64,000 bases of DNA from Streptomyces fungicidicus (GCF_003665435.1 NZ_CP023407.1:124001-188000), one strand, 5' to 3'. Positions 46,218 through 55,362 are shown, counted from the first letter of the stretch. The notes: generated by a model not told the origin, from the letters alone. Numbers and translations: made by a program.

Positions 46218-46607
46218 TCACGGCAGGTTCAGCTGCCAGGAGACGCCGTAGCGGTCGTTCACCCAGCCGAACTTGGTACTGAAGCCGTAGTTACTCAGCG
46301 GCATCAGCACTCCGCCGCCTTCACCGAGTGTCGTGAACAGGCGGTCCAGCTCCGCCTCGTCGTCGCACGTGACGAACAGTGAGAGCGAAGGGGTGAACGT
46401 GAACCCGTGCTTCACGTGGCTGTCGATGCACATGTACTGCTGGCCGCCGAGAGTGAATGTCGCCTGCAGCACGGATCCCTCCGGACCCGGTCCTTCCGGC
46501 CCATAGCGGGTGACGCTATCGACCGCGCCGTTGAAGGTGGCAACGTAGAAGTTCATCGCCTCCTCGGCCTGTCCTTCGAACATAAGGAAGGCGTTGATCT
46601 TTTGCAT
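46218..46607 (-). CDS. VOC-family protein, PhnB/3-demethylubiquinone-methyltransferase-like
   Basis: 129 aa from ATG 46607. The fold is that of the vicinal-oxygen-chelate PhnB subgroup: INAFLMFEGQAEEAMNFYVA, then QATFTLGGQQYMCIDSHVKH and a C-terminal PLSNYGFSTKFGWVNDRYGV and SWQLN. These are dimeric glyoxalase-fold proteins with unknown reaction. It follows the first VOC gene by 11 bp and is under the same ArsR promoter. A terminator closes the operon. Confidence 0.88.
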   Translation of the reverse strand: MQKINAFLMFEGQAEEAMNFYVATFNGAVDSVTRYGPEGPGPEGSVLQATFTLGGQQYMCIDSHVKHGFTFTPSLSLFVTCDDEAELDRLFTTLGEGGGVLMPLSNYGFSTKFGWVNDRYGVSWQLNLP

Positions 46608-46618
46608 GAGCGGACGCC

Positions 46619-47011
46619 TTAGCTGTTGTGGTGGATGATCTGGACCAGGTTGCCGCAGGTGTCGTCGAAGACGGCCATGGTGACCGGGCCCGCGTTCATC
46701 GGCTCCTGTGTGAAGACCACGCCCTTCTCCTTCAGCCGGGTGGTCTCCTCGTGGACGTTCTTGACCTCGAAGGAGGTGGCCGGGATACCGTCCTCGACCA
46801 GCGCCTCCTTGTACGGCGGGACAGCGGGGTGGCCGGACGGCTCCAGCAGCAACTCGGCGCCCTCGGGGTTCTCGGGCGAGACGACCGTCAGCCAGCGGGC
46901 GCCGCCGCCGAGGGGGATGTCGTTCTTTTTCACGAAGCCGAGCACGTCGGTGTAGAAGGCCTCAGCCTTGCTCTGGTCGTCGACGAATACCTGGGCGACG
47001 TAAATCCTCAT
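46619..47011 (-). CDS. VOC-family (glyoxalase/bleomycin-resistance fold) protein
   Basis: 130 aa from ATG 47011, overlapping the arsR stop by 4 nt (ATGA). Visible VOC blocks are RIYVAQVFVDDQSKAEAFYT, LGGGARWLTVVSPENPEGAE and GVVFTQEPMNAGPVTMAVFD with DTCGNLVQIIH, where a metal-ligand Glu/His pattern lies. Such proteins bind or isomerise small thiols and aldehydes; the actual ligand is unknown. Translationally coupled to ArsR, it likely belongs to a stress-sensing module. Confidence 0.9.
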   Translation of the reverse strand: MRIYVAQVFVDDQSKAEAFYTDVLGFVKKNDIPLGGGARWLTVVSPENPEGAELLLEPSGHPAVPPYKEALVEDGIPATSFEVKNVHEETTRLKEKGVVFTQEPMNAGPVTMAVFDDTCGNLVQIIHHNS

Positions 47012-47301
47012 GGTCCAGTCTCCGGTTGGTGCGGCTTGAGCCAGCGCGAGACGATCTGCTCGAGCGGTTGGGCATCGAGGTCGTGGAACTTGTAGCGGCC
47101 CTCACGCCGCGTCGTCAGCAGTCCCGCGGCTTCCAGTACGGCGAGGTGCTGGCTGATTGCCTGGCGTGACAATCCCAGCCCATGCTTGCCGGACAGCCGC
47201 GTGCAGATTTCGAAGAGGGTCTGACCGTTCCGCCACGTCAGCTCGTCGAGGATCGCGCGACGGGTCGGATCAGACAGCGCCTTGAACACATCATCGGGCA
47301 C
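47008..47301 (-). CDS. ArsR-family winged-helix regulator
   Basis: 97 aa, start ATG 47301 with GGAGGTG upstream. The winged helix is intact: DDVFKALSDPTRRAILDELT, then GLSRQAISQHLAVLEAAGLL and TTRREGRYKFHDLDAQPLEQ. It lacks the metal-binding Cys pattern (ELCVCDL) of true metal sensors, so it belongs to the group that senses other signals and controls its own operon with VOC or SRPBCC proteins. A perfect 11-bp inverted repeat 10 bp upstream of its start is the likely autoregulatory site. Confidence 0.92.
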   Translation of the reverse strand: MPDDVFKALSDPTRRAILDELTWRNGQTLFEICTRLSGKHGLGLSRQAISQHLAVLEAAGLLTTRREGRYKFHDLDAQPLEQIVSRWLKPHQPETGP

Positions 47302-47310
47302 ACCTCCACG

Positions 47311-47334
47311 ATAGGCAAGTATCTACTTGCCTAT
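47311..47334. promoter_or_regulatory. ArsR operator, perfect 11-bp inverted repeat
   Basis: ATAGGCAAGTA (47311-47321) and TACTTGCCTAT (47324-47334) with a 2-nt centre, just upstream of the arsR start. AT-rich compared with its surroundings. Confidence 0.85.
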
Positions 47335-47386
47335 CAAGGCTGAGCGGTCATCCGTCGCGGAGGATCATGGACTTGAGGAACGTGGG

Positions 47387-47577
47387 CCACCAAAGCCGAG
47401 GAGTTGAAGGCCAAGGCCGCCCAGGCCGCCGCCCAGGTGCAGGACAAGATTCCCGGCCCGGTGAAGGACAAGGCCCCATCCGCCGCCGGGCAGGCCCGCG
47501 CCAAGGCCGCCCAGGCCACCCAGATGCTGCAGGACAAGGCACCCCGTGGCTGGCCTACCGCCGCAGGAATGGGGTGA
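47387..47577 (+). pseudogene. Remnant of a DUF3618-type protein gene
   Basis: Reads [20 protein letters not shown], then [20 protein letters not shown] and [12 protein letters not shown] before a stop. This Ala/Lys repeat pattern matches the middle of the DUF3618 membrane-anchored stress proteins of Streptomyces. No start codon, N-terminal part or membrane helix is present. Confidence 0.5.
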
Positions 47578-47581
47578 GCGG

Positions 47582-47727
47582 ATGGGAGCCTCGAAGATCG
47601 CCTACCAGCCGGGGCGGTCTCGCTCTGGGAGCCGTCAGCGGCATGCTCCCCGGCGCCGTGTTCAAGTAGGCGTGGAAGATGCTCGGCCACTCTCCAGCCG
47701 ACCCCGCAGCACCCGAGCGCCAGACGT
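47582..47727 (+). pseudogene. Frameshifted, truncated DUF4235 gene
   Basis: [10 protein letters not shown], then after a frameshift [17 protein letters not shown], a TAG stop, and [18 protein letters not shown] in the same frame. Together these match the DUF4235 membrane family (usual pattern [29 protein letters not shown]). A frameshift and a Gln-to-stop change inactivate it, and it is cut off at 47727, exactly at the left 30-bp repeat of the presumed inversion. Confidence 0.6.
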
Positions 47728-47757
47728 GATTCCCCGGCTTCCACGCTGCCGCCGGGC
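47728..47757 (-). repeat. Left copy of a 30-bp inverted repeat
   Basis: The complement reads GCCCGGCGGCAGCGTGGAAG at its start and ends CCGGGGAATC. It matches 28 of 30 bases of 48707-48736 in opposite orientation and encodes the Nudix [10 protein letters not shown]. Confidence 0.7.
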
Positions 47758-47890
47758 AGTTCGAAGGCGCCGCGGCGGTGCCGGCTCAGCAGGATGCCCT
47801 GTTCGCCGAGCAGCATTGCTCCGACGCCGATGGTTTGAGGCAGTACCCGTGCATACGGGCCTCGACCCTGCCGAGGGCGTCGTGCTGTTC
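47744..47890 (-). pseudogene. 5' half of a split Nudix hydrolase gene
   Basis: Reads [20 protein letters not shown], then [20 protein letters not shown], the N-terminal half of a Nudix hydrolase up to the start of the Nudix box (GGSVEAGES). After the 30-bp repeat the frame turns into unrelated sequence ([11 protein letters not shown]). The missing 3' half lies at 48707-48844 in opposite orientation, so the gene appears split by an inversion. Confidence 0.65.
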
Positions 47891-47928
47891 CTGAGTGCCG
47901 AAAGCGTCTTCGACCAGGGGGCTCGGTC

Positions 47929-48489
47929 CTAACGGCCGGCCGTCGGGTGCCACTCGCGGCGGAGCAGGCCGAAGACCCAGGAGTCGGAGACGTCGCCGTT
48001 GACGACGCAGTCCTCGCGGAGGGTGCCTTCGCGGACGAAGCCGAGCTTCTGAAGGACCCGGGCGGACGCCACGTTGCGGGTGTCGGTCTCGGCCTGGACG
48101 CGGTTCAGGTCCAGGGTGTCGAACGCCCACCGCAGGACGGCGTGCGCGGTCTCCGTGGCGTAGCCATGGCCCCACGCGGCGGCGTCGAAGACGTAGCCCA
48201 GGGAGGCGCTGCGGAAGTCCGGGTTCCAGCTGGTCAGGCCGCACCAACCGATAAACGCGCCGTCGGAGACGCGGTCGACGGCCACCCGCGCTCCCGTGCC
48301 TTCCCCCTCAATCGTCCGGCAGGTCGCGATGAACCGCTGGGCGCGGACCGGTTCGGTCCACGGCGGGGAGTCCCAGTAACGCAGCACGTTGGCGCTGCTG
48401 TGCAGCGCGTAAAGCGGCGGGGCGTCGGCGTCGGTGAACGGCCGCAGTCGCAGGCGGGCGGTGTGCAGCTCGGGGGTGGGCAAGGTCAT
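47929..48489 (-). CDS. GNAT-family N-acetyltransferase (RimJ/RimL-like)
   Basis: 186 aa from ATG 48489 ([20 protein letters not shown]). The blocks are complete: [60 protein letters not shown] with the acetyl-CoA loop, and [21 protein letters not shown] protein or small-molecule amino-acetylase; substrate unknown. It lies inside the roughly 950-bp segment bounded by the 30-bp inverted repeat and looks intact, while the sequences at both ends of that segment are broken. If the segment is flipped back, this gene would read toward the restored Nudix gene. Confidence 0.9.
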   Translation of the reverse strand: MTLPTPELHTARLRLRPFTDADAPPLYALHSSANVLRYWDSPPWTEPVRAQRFIATCRTIEGEGTGARVAVDRVSDGAFIGWCGLTSWNPDFRSASLGYVFDAAAWGHGYATETAHAVLRWAFDTLDLNRVQAETDTRNVASARVLQKLGFVREGTLREDCVVNGDVSDSWVFGLLRREWHPTAGR

Positions 48490-48706
48490 GCGGAGCATCC
48501 TGCCGCGTCACTCTCGCCCCCGGCCATCCGTTTATCCGGACGGTCGGGACGCTGGGCACCAGACCCCGACGGCGTCGGCCATCGCATCCAGCAGCAACGG
48601 CTCCATGCCACGTCCCTGAAGCCGTCCGTGCAGATCGCCTTGTCGCCCACCAACGCGCAGGTTCCCGCGACTGAGCGGCCACAGCATTCGCGAATCCGCC
48701 TGCTTC

Positions 48707-48736
48707 GCCCGGCGGCAGCGTGGAGGTCGGGGAATC
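48707..48736 (+). repeat. Right copy of the 30-bp inverted repeat
   Basis: Starts GCCCGGCGGCAGCGTGGAGG and ends TCGGGGAATC; two differences from the inverted copy at 47728-47757. Confidence 0.7.
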
Positions 48737-48844
48737 CTTCGAAGGCGCGGTGATCCGCGAACTCACCGAGGAAACCGGGCTCGTCGCACATGCCGAGAGC
48801 GTCAAAGCGCTGGGCACGCTCGTCGATCACGTCGAGGGTGTAGG
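48707..48844 (+). pseudogene. 3' half of the split Nudix hydrolase gene
   Basis: Reads [20 protein letters not shown], then [20 protein letters not shown] and HVEGV: the complete Nudix box GX5EX7REUXEEXGU is present. Upstream sequence is not Nudix-like. It stops where an IS701 remnant begins (48853). With the segment 47758-48706 flipped, it would be in frame with the 5' half at 47744-47890. Confidence 0.65.
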
Positions 48845-48852
48845 AGGCTGCC

Positions 48853-49171
48853 AAAGCTGGCCTGGCAGAAGTTCTCCGCCGGCGCCGGAGCGAAGGGCCA
48901 CCGCTTCTACGACTGGGCACTGGTCGACACCACCAGCTGCTCGTCCGCCGCAACCGGCGCACCGGCGAACTCGCCTTCTGCCGTTGCTACTCAGCTACTC
49001 GGGTTCCGCTGTCCACCCTGGTGCAGGTCGCCGGGCGCAGATGGACGGTCGAGGAGACCTTCCAGTCCGGCAAGGGCCTGGCCGGACTGGACGAACACCA
49101 GGTCAGACGGTGGACGTCCTGGCACCGCTGGGTCACCCTCGCAATGCTCGCCCACGCCTTCCCCGAAAGAC
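48853..49171 (+). mobile_element. Remnant of an IS701-family transposase, C-terminal part
   Basis: Two frames: [20 protein letters not shown], then WALVDTT; after a frameshift [20 protein letters not shown], then [20 protein letters not shown] (with the DDE Glu) and [20 protein letters not shown]. This is the end of an IS701-type DDE transposase with N-terminal parts and inverted repeats gone. It directly abuts the broken Nudix half. Confidence 0.6.
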
Positions 49172-49177
49172 TCGGGC

Positions 49178-49370
49178 GGTGCACGATCCGGGCAAGGTGC
49201 TGCTGGATGTGGCGCTCGCGGTGGCGCTGGGCAGGGACTGCCTGGCCGATGTCGCGATGCTGCGGGCCGAGCCGGCCGTGTTCGGGCCGGTCGCCTCCGA
49301 CCCGATCGTCTCCCGGCTCGTCGACACCCTCTGCCTCCGGCGGAAGACGGGCCCTGACCGCCCTCCGCGC
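49178..49370 (+). mobile_element. Remnant of an IS1380-family transposase, N-terminal part
   Basis: Reads [20 protein letters not shown], then [20 protein letters not shown] and [12 protein letters not shown], the well-conserved opening of IS1380 transposases (with the first DDE Asp in ALGRDCLAD). The rest of the gene is missing. Confidence 0.6.
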
Positions 49371-49377
49371 GGCAGTA

Positions 49378-49497
49378 CGCGAATCGCTGGAGGCGAGCCT
49401 GCGACGTCTGAGAACCGATCGAGTGGACCTGTTGTGGGCCCACGCTCCCGACTACGCGACTCCTATCGAAGAAATCAAGCGGTGTCTTCTGCGGGTG
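49378..49497 (+). pseudogene. Aldo/keto reductase gene fragment
   Basis: Reads [20 protein letters not shown], then [17 protein letters not shown], the central helix and strand region of AKR proteins (usual LRRL.TD.IDLLW.H..D..TP.EE). About 37 residues are left; nothing before or after matches. Confidence 0.6.
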
Positions 49498-49508
49498 TGC
49501 GCCCCTGG

Positions 49509-50765
49509 TCAACCGCGCTTCCGGTCGCCGCACACCGCCCGGTCCAGCAGGCGGACCGCGGCCTCCGCCTGCTCGAGGAATCGCTTCTCGTCACCGAAGC
49601 GCGTGGTGAAGACAGCAGCCGCGGCCGACACCCGGCCGTCGGGCGTGACGGCGGTCTCGGAGGCGGTACCGAAGGACGTGCCGCCGTGGTACCAGATCCC
49701 GCCCCCGCAGCCCTCGGCCGGGCGCCAGGCGAGGCCGAGCCCGTAGCGGGTTCTGCCGTCGGTGGCGTAGCCGGGCGCCGGGACGGTGGTGCGCATCTGC
49801 TCCAGCTGCTCCGGCGGCAGCAGCCGGCCGCCCAGCAGGGCGCGCAGGAAGGTGTTCATGTCGCGGGTGGTGCTGATGATGCCGCCGTCCGCGCCGCCGC
49901 CCACAGCCAGCGTGGTGTCGGTGAGGTCGTCCCGGCCGGGGAACTGCGTGTACCCGGCGGCCGTCGGCATCGGCACGTACGGCGAGGTGTCCGGTATCAG
50001 CGTGCGGCGCAGCCCCAGCGGCTCGATGATCCGGTCGTGCACCTCCTGCGCCCAGAGGTTGCCAGTGGCCTTCTCGATGACCATCCCGAGCAGCACGTAG
50101 TTGGTGTTGGAGTACGCCCACTGCGTCTCGGCGCCCGGATCGTCCGCGTCCGGCAGCCAGCCGGGGGCCCGCTCCATCGCCACGGCGACCTGTTCCTCGG
50201 GGGTCTGCGAGCGGAACCGCTGTGCATGGAAGCGCTCGGGCGTCAGCTCCGCCGGGTCCTCGAAGGCGATGTCCGTGTAATTGGCCAGGCCGCTGGTGTG
50301 CTGGAGCAGGTTGCGCAGGGTGATGCGGCTGCCGTCGTTGCCGTTGCCGGCGACCACCCCGGGCAGCCACTGCTCGACGGTGTCGTCCAGGCTCAGCGTG
50401 CCCTCGCCGACGAGCTGGAGCGCGGCCACGGCCGTGAAGGTCTTGGTGTCGCTGCCGATGCGGTAGTAGGCGTCGAAGGGCACCCTGCCCCCGTCCTTCA
50501 GGCTCGCGGTGCCGGACCGGGCCTGCGTCTCGCGCCCGGCCGCGTCCCGGGCGAGCACCGTCAGCCCGGTGGCTCCCGTGTCCCGTACCACGTCCGCGTC
50601 CCGCTGCAGCCGCGACCGCGCGTCCCCGCCGCCGGTGCCCATGGCCTCGGCCGTGGTACCCGGCCCGAGAAGCGATGCGGTCCCGATTGCGGCGGCCCCG
50701 GCCACGGCCAGCCCCGCACGCCACCGTCCGGACCGGCCCCACCGCGCACTCTTCGTGATCTCCAT
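49509..50765 (-). CDS. Serine hydrolase, class C beta-lactamase/DD-peptidase type, exported
   Basis: 418 aa from ATG 50765, with a signal-like N-terminus (basic [18 protein letters not shown], then [15 protein letters not shown]). The SxxK motif is SDTKTF (about residue 114), the Tyr motif is YSNTN, and the third motif is HGGTSFG in place of HTG. This is the PBP-AMP fold of DD-carboxypeptidases, esterases and class C lactamases; no way to tell the substrate. It ends in CGDRKRG. The gene lies in the decayed stretch but is itself intact and larger than its surroundings, with ordinary high-GC codons. Confidence 0.92.
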   Translation of the reverse strand: MEITKSARWGRSGRWRAGLAVAGAAAIGTASLLGPGTTAEAMGTGGGDARSRLQRDADVVRDTGATGLTVLARDAAGRETQARSGTASLKDGGRVPFDAYYRIGSDTKTFTAVAALQLVGEGTLSLDDTVEQWLPGVVAGNGNDGSRITLRNLLQHTSGLANYTDIAFEDPAELTPERFHAQRFRSQTPEEQVAVAMERAPGWLPDADDPGAETQWAYSNTNYVLLGMVIEKATGNLWAQEVHDRIIEPLGLRRTLIPDTSPYVPMPTAAGYTQFPGRDDLTDTTLAVGGGADGGIISTTRDMNTFLRALLGGRLLPPEQLEQMRTTVPAPGYATDGRTRYGLGLAWRPAEGCGGGIWYHGGTSFGTASETAVTPDGRVSAAAAVFTTRFGDEKRFLEQAEAAVRLLDRAVCGDRKRG

Positions 50766-50835
50766 GGTCGGAACGCTACGGAGGGCCGGCGCCGCGGACC
50801 ATCCAGCTGGCTGCCCGGACGGGGGTGGTGCTGGC

Positions 50836-50944
50836 CCCCCCTACGGCAGTCGTTCCACACCACGCGGGCGCACCCGAACGCCTGCGCCAGCGCGCGGCGC
50901 TGGGAAGCGTTGGGGTAGGCCCGGTGGTTGTAGCGGAGCTGCAC
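50836..50944 (-). mobile_element. IS200/IS605-type TnpB N-terminal remnant
   Basis: Starting at GTG 50944: [20 protein letters not shown], then [15 protein letters not shown], the classic opening of TnpB/OrfB proteins (LRYNYRLYPT..Q...[11 protein letters not shown]). It is cut after 36 residues by unrelated sequence. No RNA-guided nuclease domain remains. Confidence 0.6.
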
Positions 50945-51126
50945 GCCATGCTGACGCGCTGCGAAGAGATCATGCGCAAGGTCTGTGAGGTGAACGCCGG
51001 GGCTTTCTAAGAGTCTCGGTAAGAGCCTCACCGACCCGGTCGTGGGCATTGGTGCGGACGTTTGGGCAGCCTGTGCGAACAGCCTTCGTCAGCTTGCTCC
51101 CAGTGGTAGCGGTGCGTCGATCCTGG
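50945..51126. other. Gap without a gene
   Basis: Between the TnpB remnant and the DUF1963 gene. Nothing recognised. Confidence 0.4.
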
Positions 51127-52011
51127 TCACGGGGCCTCGAAATGGGTCACGGCCAGCGCCTTGTCCACCCGAGCGGCGGCCAAGTCGTCGTGGCGGATCA
51201 CGAAACTCGTGCAGTACTCCTCGTAGACCCGGGATTCACTGGCGAGCGAAATCCATTCGCTGGTCAGCCGATGCTTTTCCTTCTCCAGGTAGGAATGCCA
51301 TTTCGCGATCGGGACAGCTGGGATCGTGCCTGCCTTCTCGCGTCCCGCGAGGGTCTGCTCAGCAATGCTGTTGATCACCTCATCATCGGCATACCCGCCG
51401 ATGACAACGCCGGCACCGGACGGCCAGAGGTCGTCGGCCAGAGCCCGAAGTTCGTCCAGGTGCGGCAGGTCACGCTCCATGTACCGGACCAACTGCTGCT
51501 GGAAGGGCGACATGTCCTCCCAGTCGAGATCCTCCCAGAACTCGTGCCAGTCCTCGTCGCCCTCCTGAAGCCAAAGGGGCAGTTCGGCTCTGAGCTCGGC
51601 GGTGACGTCGAGCCGCTCGCGGACACACTGGGAGCTGGGGGCTTCCGCGACCGCGGTTTCGGTGCCGTCCGGTACATACACGACTCGCGCGTACTTCCCG
51701 GAACCATCCCCATGGTCCATCTCCTGGTTCACGAAGAAGAGCAGCGTCCCGTCCTTCGGCAGGTCGAAGCCGTCAACTCTCGGCAGCGCCCCACAATCGA
51801 CGGAAAGGAGCAAGGGCAACGGAACGTCCCCGGCGGACGGCCACTTCATGCCCACGGGCAGCCGGGGCGACCCACCGAACTGCCCGACCGGAGAACCATC
51901 GCCCACGGACAACCCGATCGACACACGAAGGTGCTGACTGAATCTGCTGATCTCGTCGCCCGGGATGCCCAACTCAAGCGCTGCCCGAAGAAACTTTCCC
52001 TCGTGATCCAT
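51127..52011 (-). CDS. DUF1963 (YwqG-like) protein
   Basis: 294 aa from ATG 52011 (MDHEGKFLRAALELGI). Family-like blocks include SPVGQFGGSPRLPVGMKWPS, LPLLLSVDCGALPRVDGFDL, PKDGTLLFFVNQEMD and the C-terminal ALAVTHFEAP. DUF1963 proteins are soluble, acidic proteins of unknown function, probably binding other proteins. The middle (about residues 130-175) is strongly acidic (EGDEDWHEFWEDLDWEDMSP). It reads from the same strand as the downstream gap and TnpB remnant; no operon partner is visible. Confidence 0.8.
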   Translation of the reverse strand: MDHEGKFLRAALELGIPGDEISRFSQHLRVSIGLSVGDGSPVGQFGGSPRLPVGMKWPSAGDVPLPLLLSVDCGALPRVDGFDLPKDGTLLFFVNQEMDHGDGSGKYARVVYVPDGTETAVAEAPSSQCVRERLDVTAELRAELPLWLQEGDEDWHEFWEDLDWEDMSPFQQQLVRYMERDLPHLDELRALADDLWPSGAGVVIGGYADDEVINSIAEQTLAGREKAGTIPAVPIAKWHSYLEKEKHRLTSEWISLASESRVYEEYCTSFVIRHDDLAAARVDKALAVTHFEAP

Positions 52012-52104
52012 GCCCGAGAAGATAGACCCTCTCCAACCCGGCTGTGTCATAAGGGTATTGGTGGGCACGGGCTGTAGGACTCGGGTGAGTGCACCCCCCT
52101 CCGC

Positions 52105-53094
<990 letters not shown>

Positions 53095-53456
53095 GTCGTG
53101 TCCCAGCCTTCCCTGCACGCTTGATCGTCTTTCGGGCGGCACGAAGTCTCCCGTCCATCCAGGCACAGATGGCACCACCCGGCATCCCCAGGGGTGGGCA
53201 CTGAGACGGCCTCGTACGCCGTTGCGTCCTCGACGCTATGACTTCGAGCGCACTCCATCGCAAGTGATAGCTGAGGAAGACCCGGCTCGCCGCTCGGGAC
53301 GGAGTGTCCGGTGGCCCGCATCTGCTGTGCGGAGTCGGGGCGAAACAGTGGGGAGAGCAAGGACCGCAGAGGAGAGCACGTGACCGACACGGGCGTGGGC
53401 CGAGGTGCAGTGCTGCCGAGAAGCGCGATGTCGAATGGACAGGCCGGTGATCACCG
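53095..53456. other. Gap between divergent genes
   Basis: No gene seen; the frames here are arginine-rich chance frames. It must carry the promoters of the AKR gene (minus) and the zinc-finger/DUF427 gene (plus). No clear palindrome was noticed. Confidence 0.45.
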
Positions 53457-54254
53457 ATGACGAGATGGACACCCCGGCCCGACGGCGGACGGCCCTCGGG
53501 GAAAGATTGCTCCCACACCTGGACGGCGGACCCACCCCCGCTGGGTGAGACGTGCGCGTCCTGCGCGCCGCACGAACGCGCGCCGACCGACCTGCTGCTG
53601 TGCCTGACCTGCGGCCACGTGGGCTGCAGCGACAGCTCTCGCGGCGCTCACGCCACGGCCCACTTCGACTCCAGCGCACACCCGGTGGCACGCACCCTCG
53701 CGAGCGACCGGGAATGGGCCTGGTGCTACGAGGACGAGGTGTATCTGGACCCGCTGGAAGAGCCCCTGCCGCGCTTCACCCCGCGGACGCCGGAGTCGGT
53801 CTGGGACTACCCACGGCCGCCCGTCATACGGGAGGACGACCGCGACGTGCGGGTGGAGTGCGCCGGACAGGTGGTGGCCGAGACCCGCAGGGCCGTCAGG
53901 GTCCTGGAGACAAGCCATCCCCCCGTGTTCTACGTCCCTCCGCAGGACGTCCGTACGGAGTTCGTCCTCCCGGCGGTCGCGGGCCGGACCTGGTGCGAAT
54001 GGAAGGGGTCGGCCCGGTACTGGGACGTCATCGTGGAAAACGACGTGCGCGCTCGCGCCGCTTGGAGCTATCCCCGTCCTGAGCCCGGCTACGCACCCCT
54101 CGCCGACTTCTTCGCCTTCTACCCGAGCCTCATGGATCGCTGCACGGTCGACGGGGAGGAGGTCACGGCGCAGAAGGGGGACTTCTACGGCGGCTGGATC
54201 ACCGCCGAGGTGCGTGGGCCGTTCAAGGGCGCCCCGGGCACCCAACTGTGGTGA
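53457..54254 (+). CDS. UBP-type zinc finger fused to DUF427
   Basis: 265 aa from ATG 53457. Residues about 18-85 form a UBP-like zinc finger: DCSHTWTADPPPLGETCASC, then LLLCLTCGHVGCSDSSRGAH and ATAHFDSSAHPVA, with Cys/His spacing of the eukaryotic ubiquitin-binding ZnF-UBP fold. Residues about 125-245 form a DUF427 domain (VRVECAGQVVAETRRAVRVL, FYVPPQDVRTEFVL, WCEWKGSARYWDVIVEN, RAAWSYPRPEPGYAPLADFF). Both domains are known alone in Streptomyces; one polypeptide with both links them functionally. No ubiquitin-like partner is visible. Possibly the finger reads a C-terminal peptide, but this is speculation. Confidence 0.88.
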   Translation: MTRWTPRPDGGRPSGKDCSHTWTADPPPLGETCASCAPHERAPTDLLLCLTCGHVGCSDSSRGAHATAHFDSSAHPVARTLASDREWAWCYEDEVYLDPLEEPLPRFTPRTPESVWDYPRPPVIREDDRDVRVECAGQVVAETRRAVRVLETSHPPVFYVPPQDVRTEFVLPAVAGRTWCEWKGSARYWDVIVENDVRARAAWSYPRPEPGYAPLADFFAFYPSLMDRCTVDGEEVTAQKGDFYGGWITAEVRGPFKGAPGTQLW

Positions 54255-54438
54255 GGCGGCGACGGTGAGTCCCGCTCGGACAGGTCGATCTTCTCGGGCA
54301 CCCAGTCCTGCGGTACCTACGGAGGAAGGGCGCATTTCGTGGCGTGGCGCGGACCGGTGTGCATGGGGTTGCACGTGCCGTAGCGGCATGTGGTCCGGTG
54401 GACTCACGTCCTGATGCCTTGAGGAAAGGTCCCTGCTC

Positions 54439-55362
54439 ATGCGTTCGTCCTTCATTCCACCCCGCCAGGTCAGAATCGGTGACGCGGCGGCCTTCGCCGG
54501 GACCACGCCACGGGCGATTCGCCATTACCACGAGATCGGCCTGCTCCCCGAGCCCGAGCGCGGCGGCGATGACCGCCGCCGCTACGGGTACGAGGACATG
54601 ATCCGCCTGCTGTGGATTCGCAAGATGGCCGACGCCGGGATCGCCCTGGACGACATCCGTGACGCCTTCACCACCGGCACGGCTTCCGCCGGTGCGGACA
54701 GCGAAGACGGTATCGCGGGCATCCTGGAGCGGTTGGAGGAAACCCTCGCCGAGCAGGAGGCGGAATTGCGGCGGCAACGGACCGCCGTGCAGCGGATGCG
54801 CACCGAAGGCAGCCGGATGGGCCTGCTCTCCGACTTCGTCACCGAACGCCTCAAGAGCCTGCCCGAGGGCTCCCTGCGTCAGGCGGACCTGGACAGTCTG
54901 CTCGTCACTGAGCGGATCTTCGGCCCGCTCGGGGCGGCCGTCCAAGCCACCCGCTTCGTCGTCCTGGCCACGCATCCCACTCTGCGGGAGGATTCCGACC
55001 GCATCGATGACGCCGAGGAGGCGCTGGATGACAGTGTCGCCGTCGATGATCCACGGGTGGCTGAAGTGGCCGTCGAGCGGCGCGCCTTCGAAAGCGCCCT
55101 GCAGGCCGTCATCGAGGAGTCCGGCCTGGGCATGGACGACGATGCCCTCTTCGACGCCTGGGACACTTTGCACCCTGCCGCCGCCGATGACGGCGAGGGC
55201 GAGGCCGACCTCGGCTCCGGCAGGCGGGAGGCTGACTCCATGAGCGTGTTCGAAGCCACCGGCAAGATGCCCTACAACTTCTCCCCGGCCCGCCTGCGCT
55301 GTATGGAACTGGCGCAAGAACCGTCCGCCCAGGACTCACCCGCTACCCAAGACACGGCCTAG
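54439..55362 (+). CDS. MerR-family regulator, long form
   Basis: 307 aa from ATG 54439, with GAGGAAAGG upstream. The MerR winged helix is at residues 10-80 (VRIGDAAAFAGTTPRAIRHY, HEIGLLPEPERGGDDRRRYG). A coiled coil follows (ERLEETLAEQEAELRRQRTA) and then a long helical C-terminal effector region (about 150-307) of unknown specificity. It is longer than ordinary metal-sensing MerR proteins and lacks their Cys pairs. It may control the divergent zinc-finger gene or the catabolic operon that ends nearby, but no operator was identified. Confidence 0.9.
   Translation: MRSSFIPPRQVRIGDAAAFAGTTPRAIRHYHEIGLLPEPERGGDDRRRYGYEDMIRLLWIRKMADAGIALDDIRDAFTTGTASAGADSEDGIAGILERLEETLAEQEAELRRQRTAVQRMRTEGSRMGLLSDFVTERLKSLPEGSLRQADLDSLLVTERIFGPLGAAVQATRFVVLATHPTLREDSDRIDDAEEALDDSVAVDDPRVAEVAVERRAFESALQAVIEESGLGMDDDALFDAWDTLHPAAADDGEGEADLGSGRREADSMSVFEATGKMPYNFSPARLRCMELAQEPSAQDSPATQDTA

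Noticed and set aside
48720..50918. Plus-strand 732-codon frame through the decayed zone
   Set aside because: It starts within the Nudix 3' half but then crosses IS fragments and the antisense of the serine hydrolase gene, so it is not one gene.
54223..55317. Minus-strand frame opposite the MerR gene
   Set aside because: Antisense to a clear MerR winged helix; no similarity.
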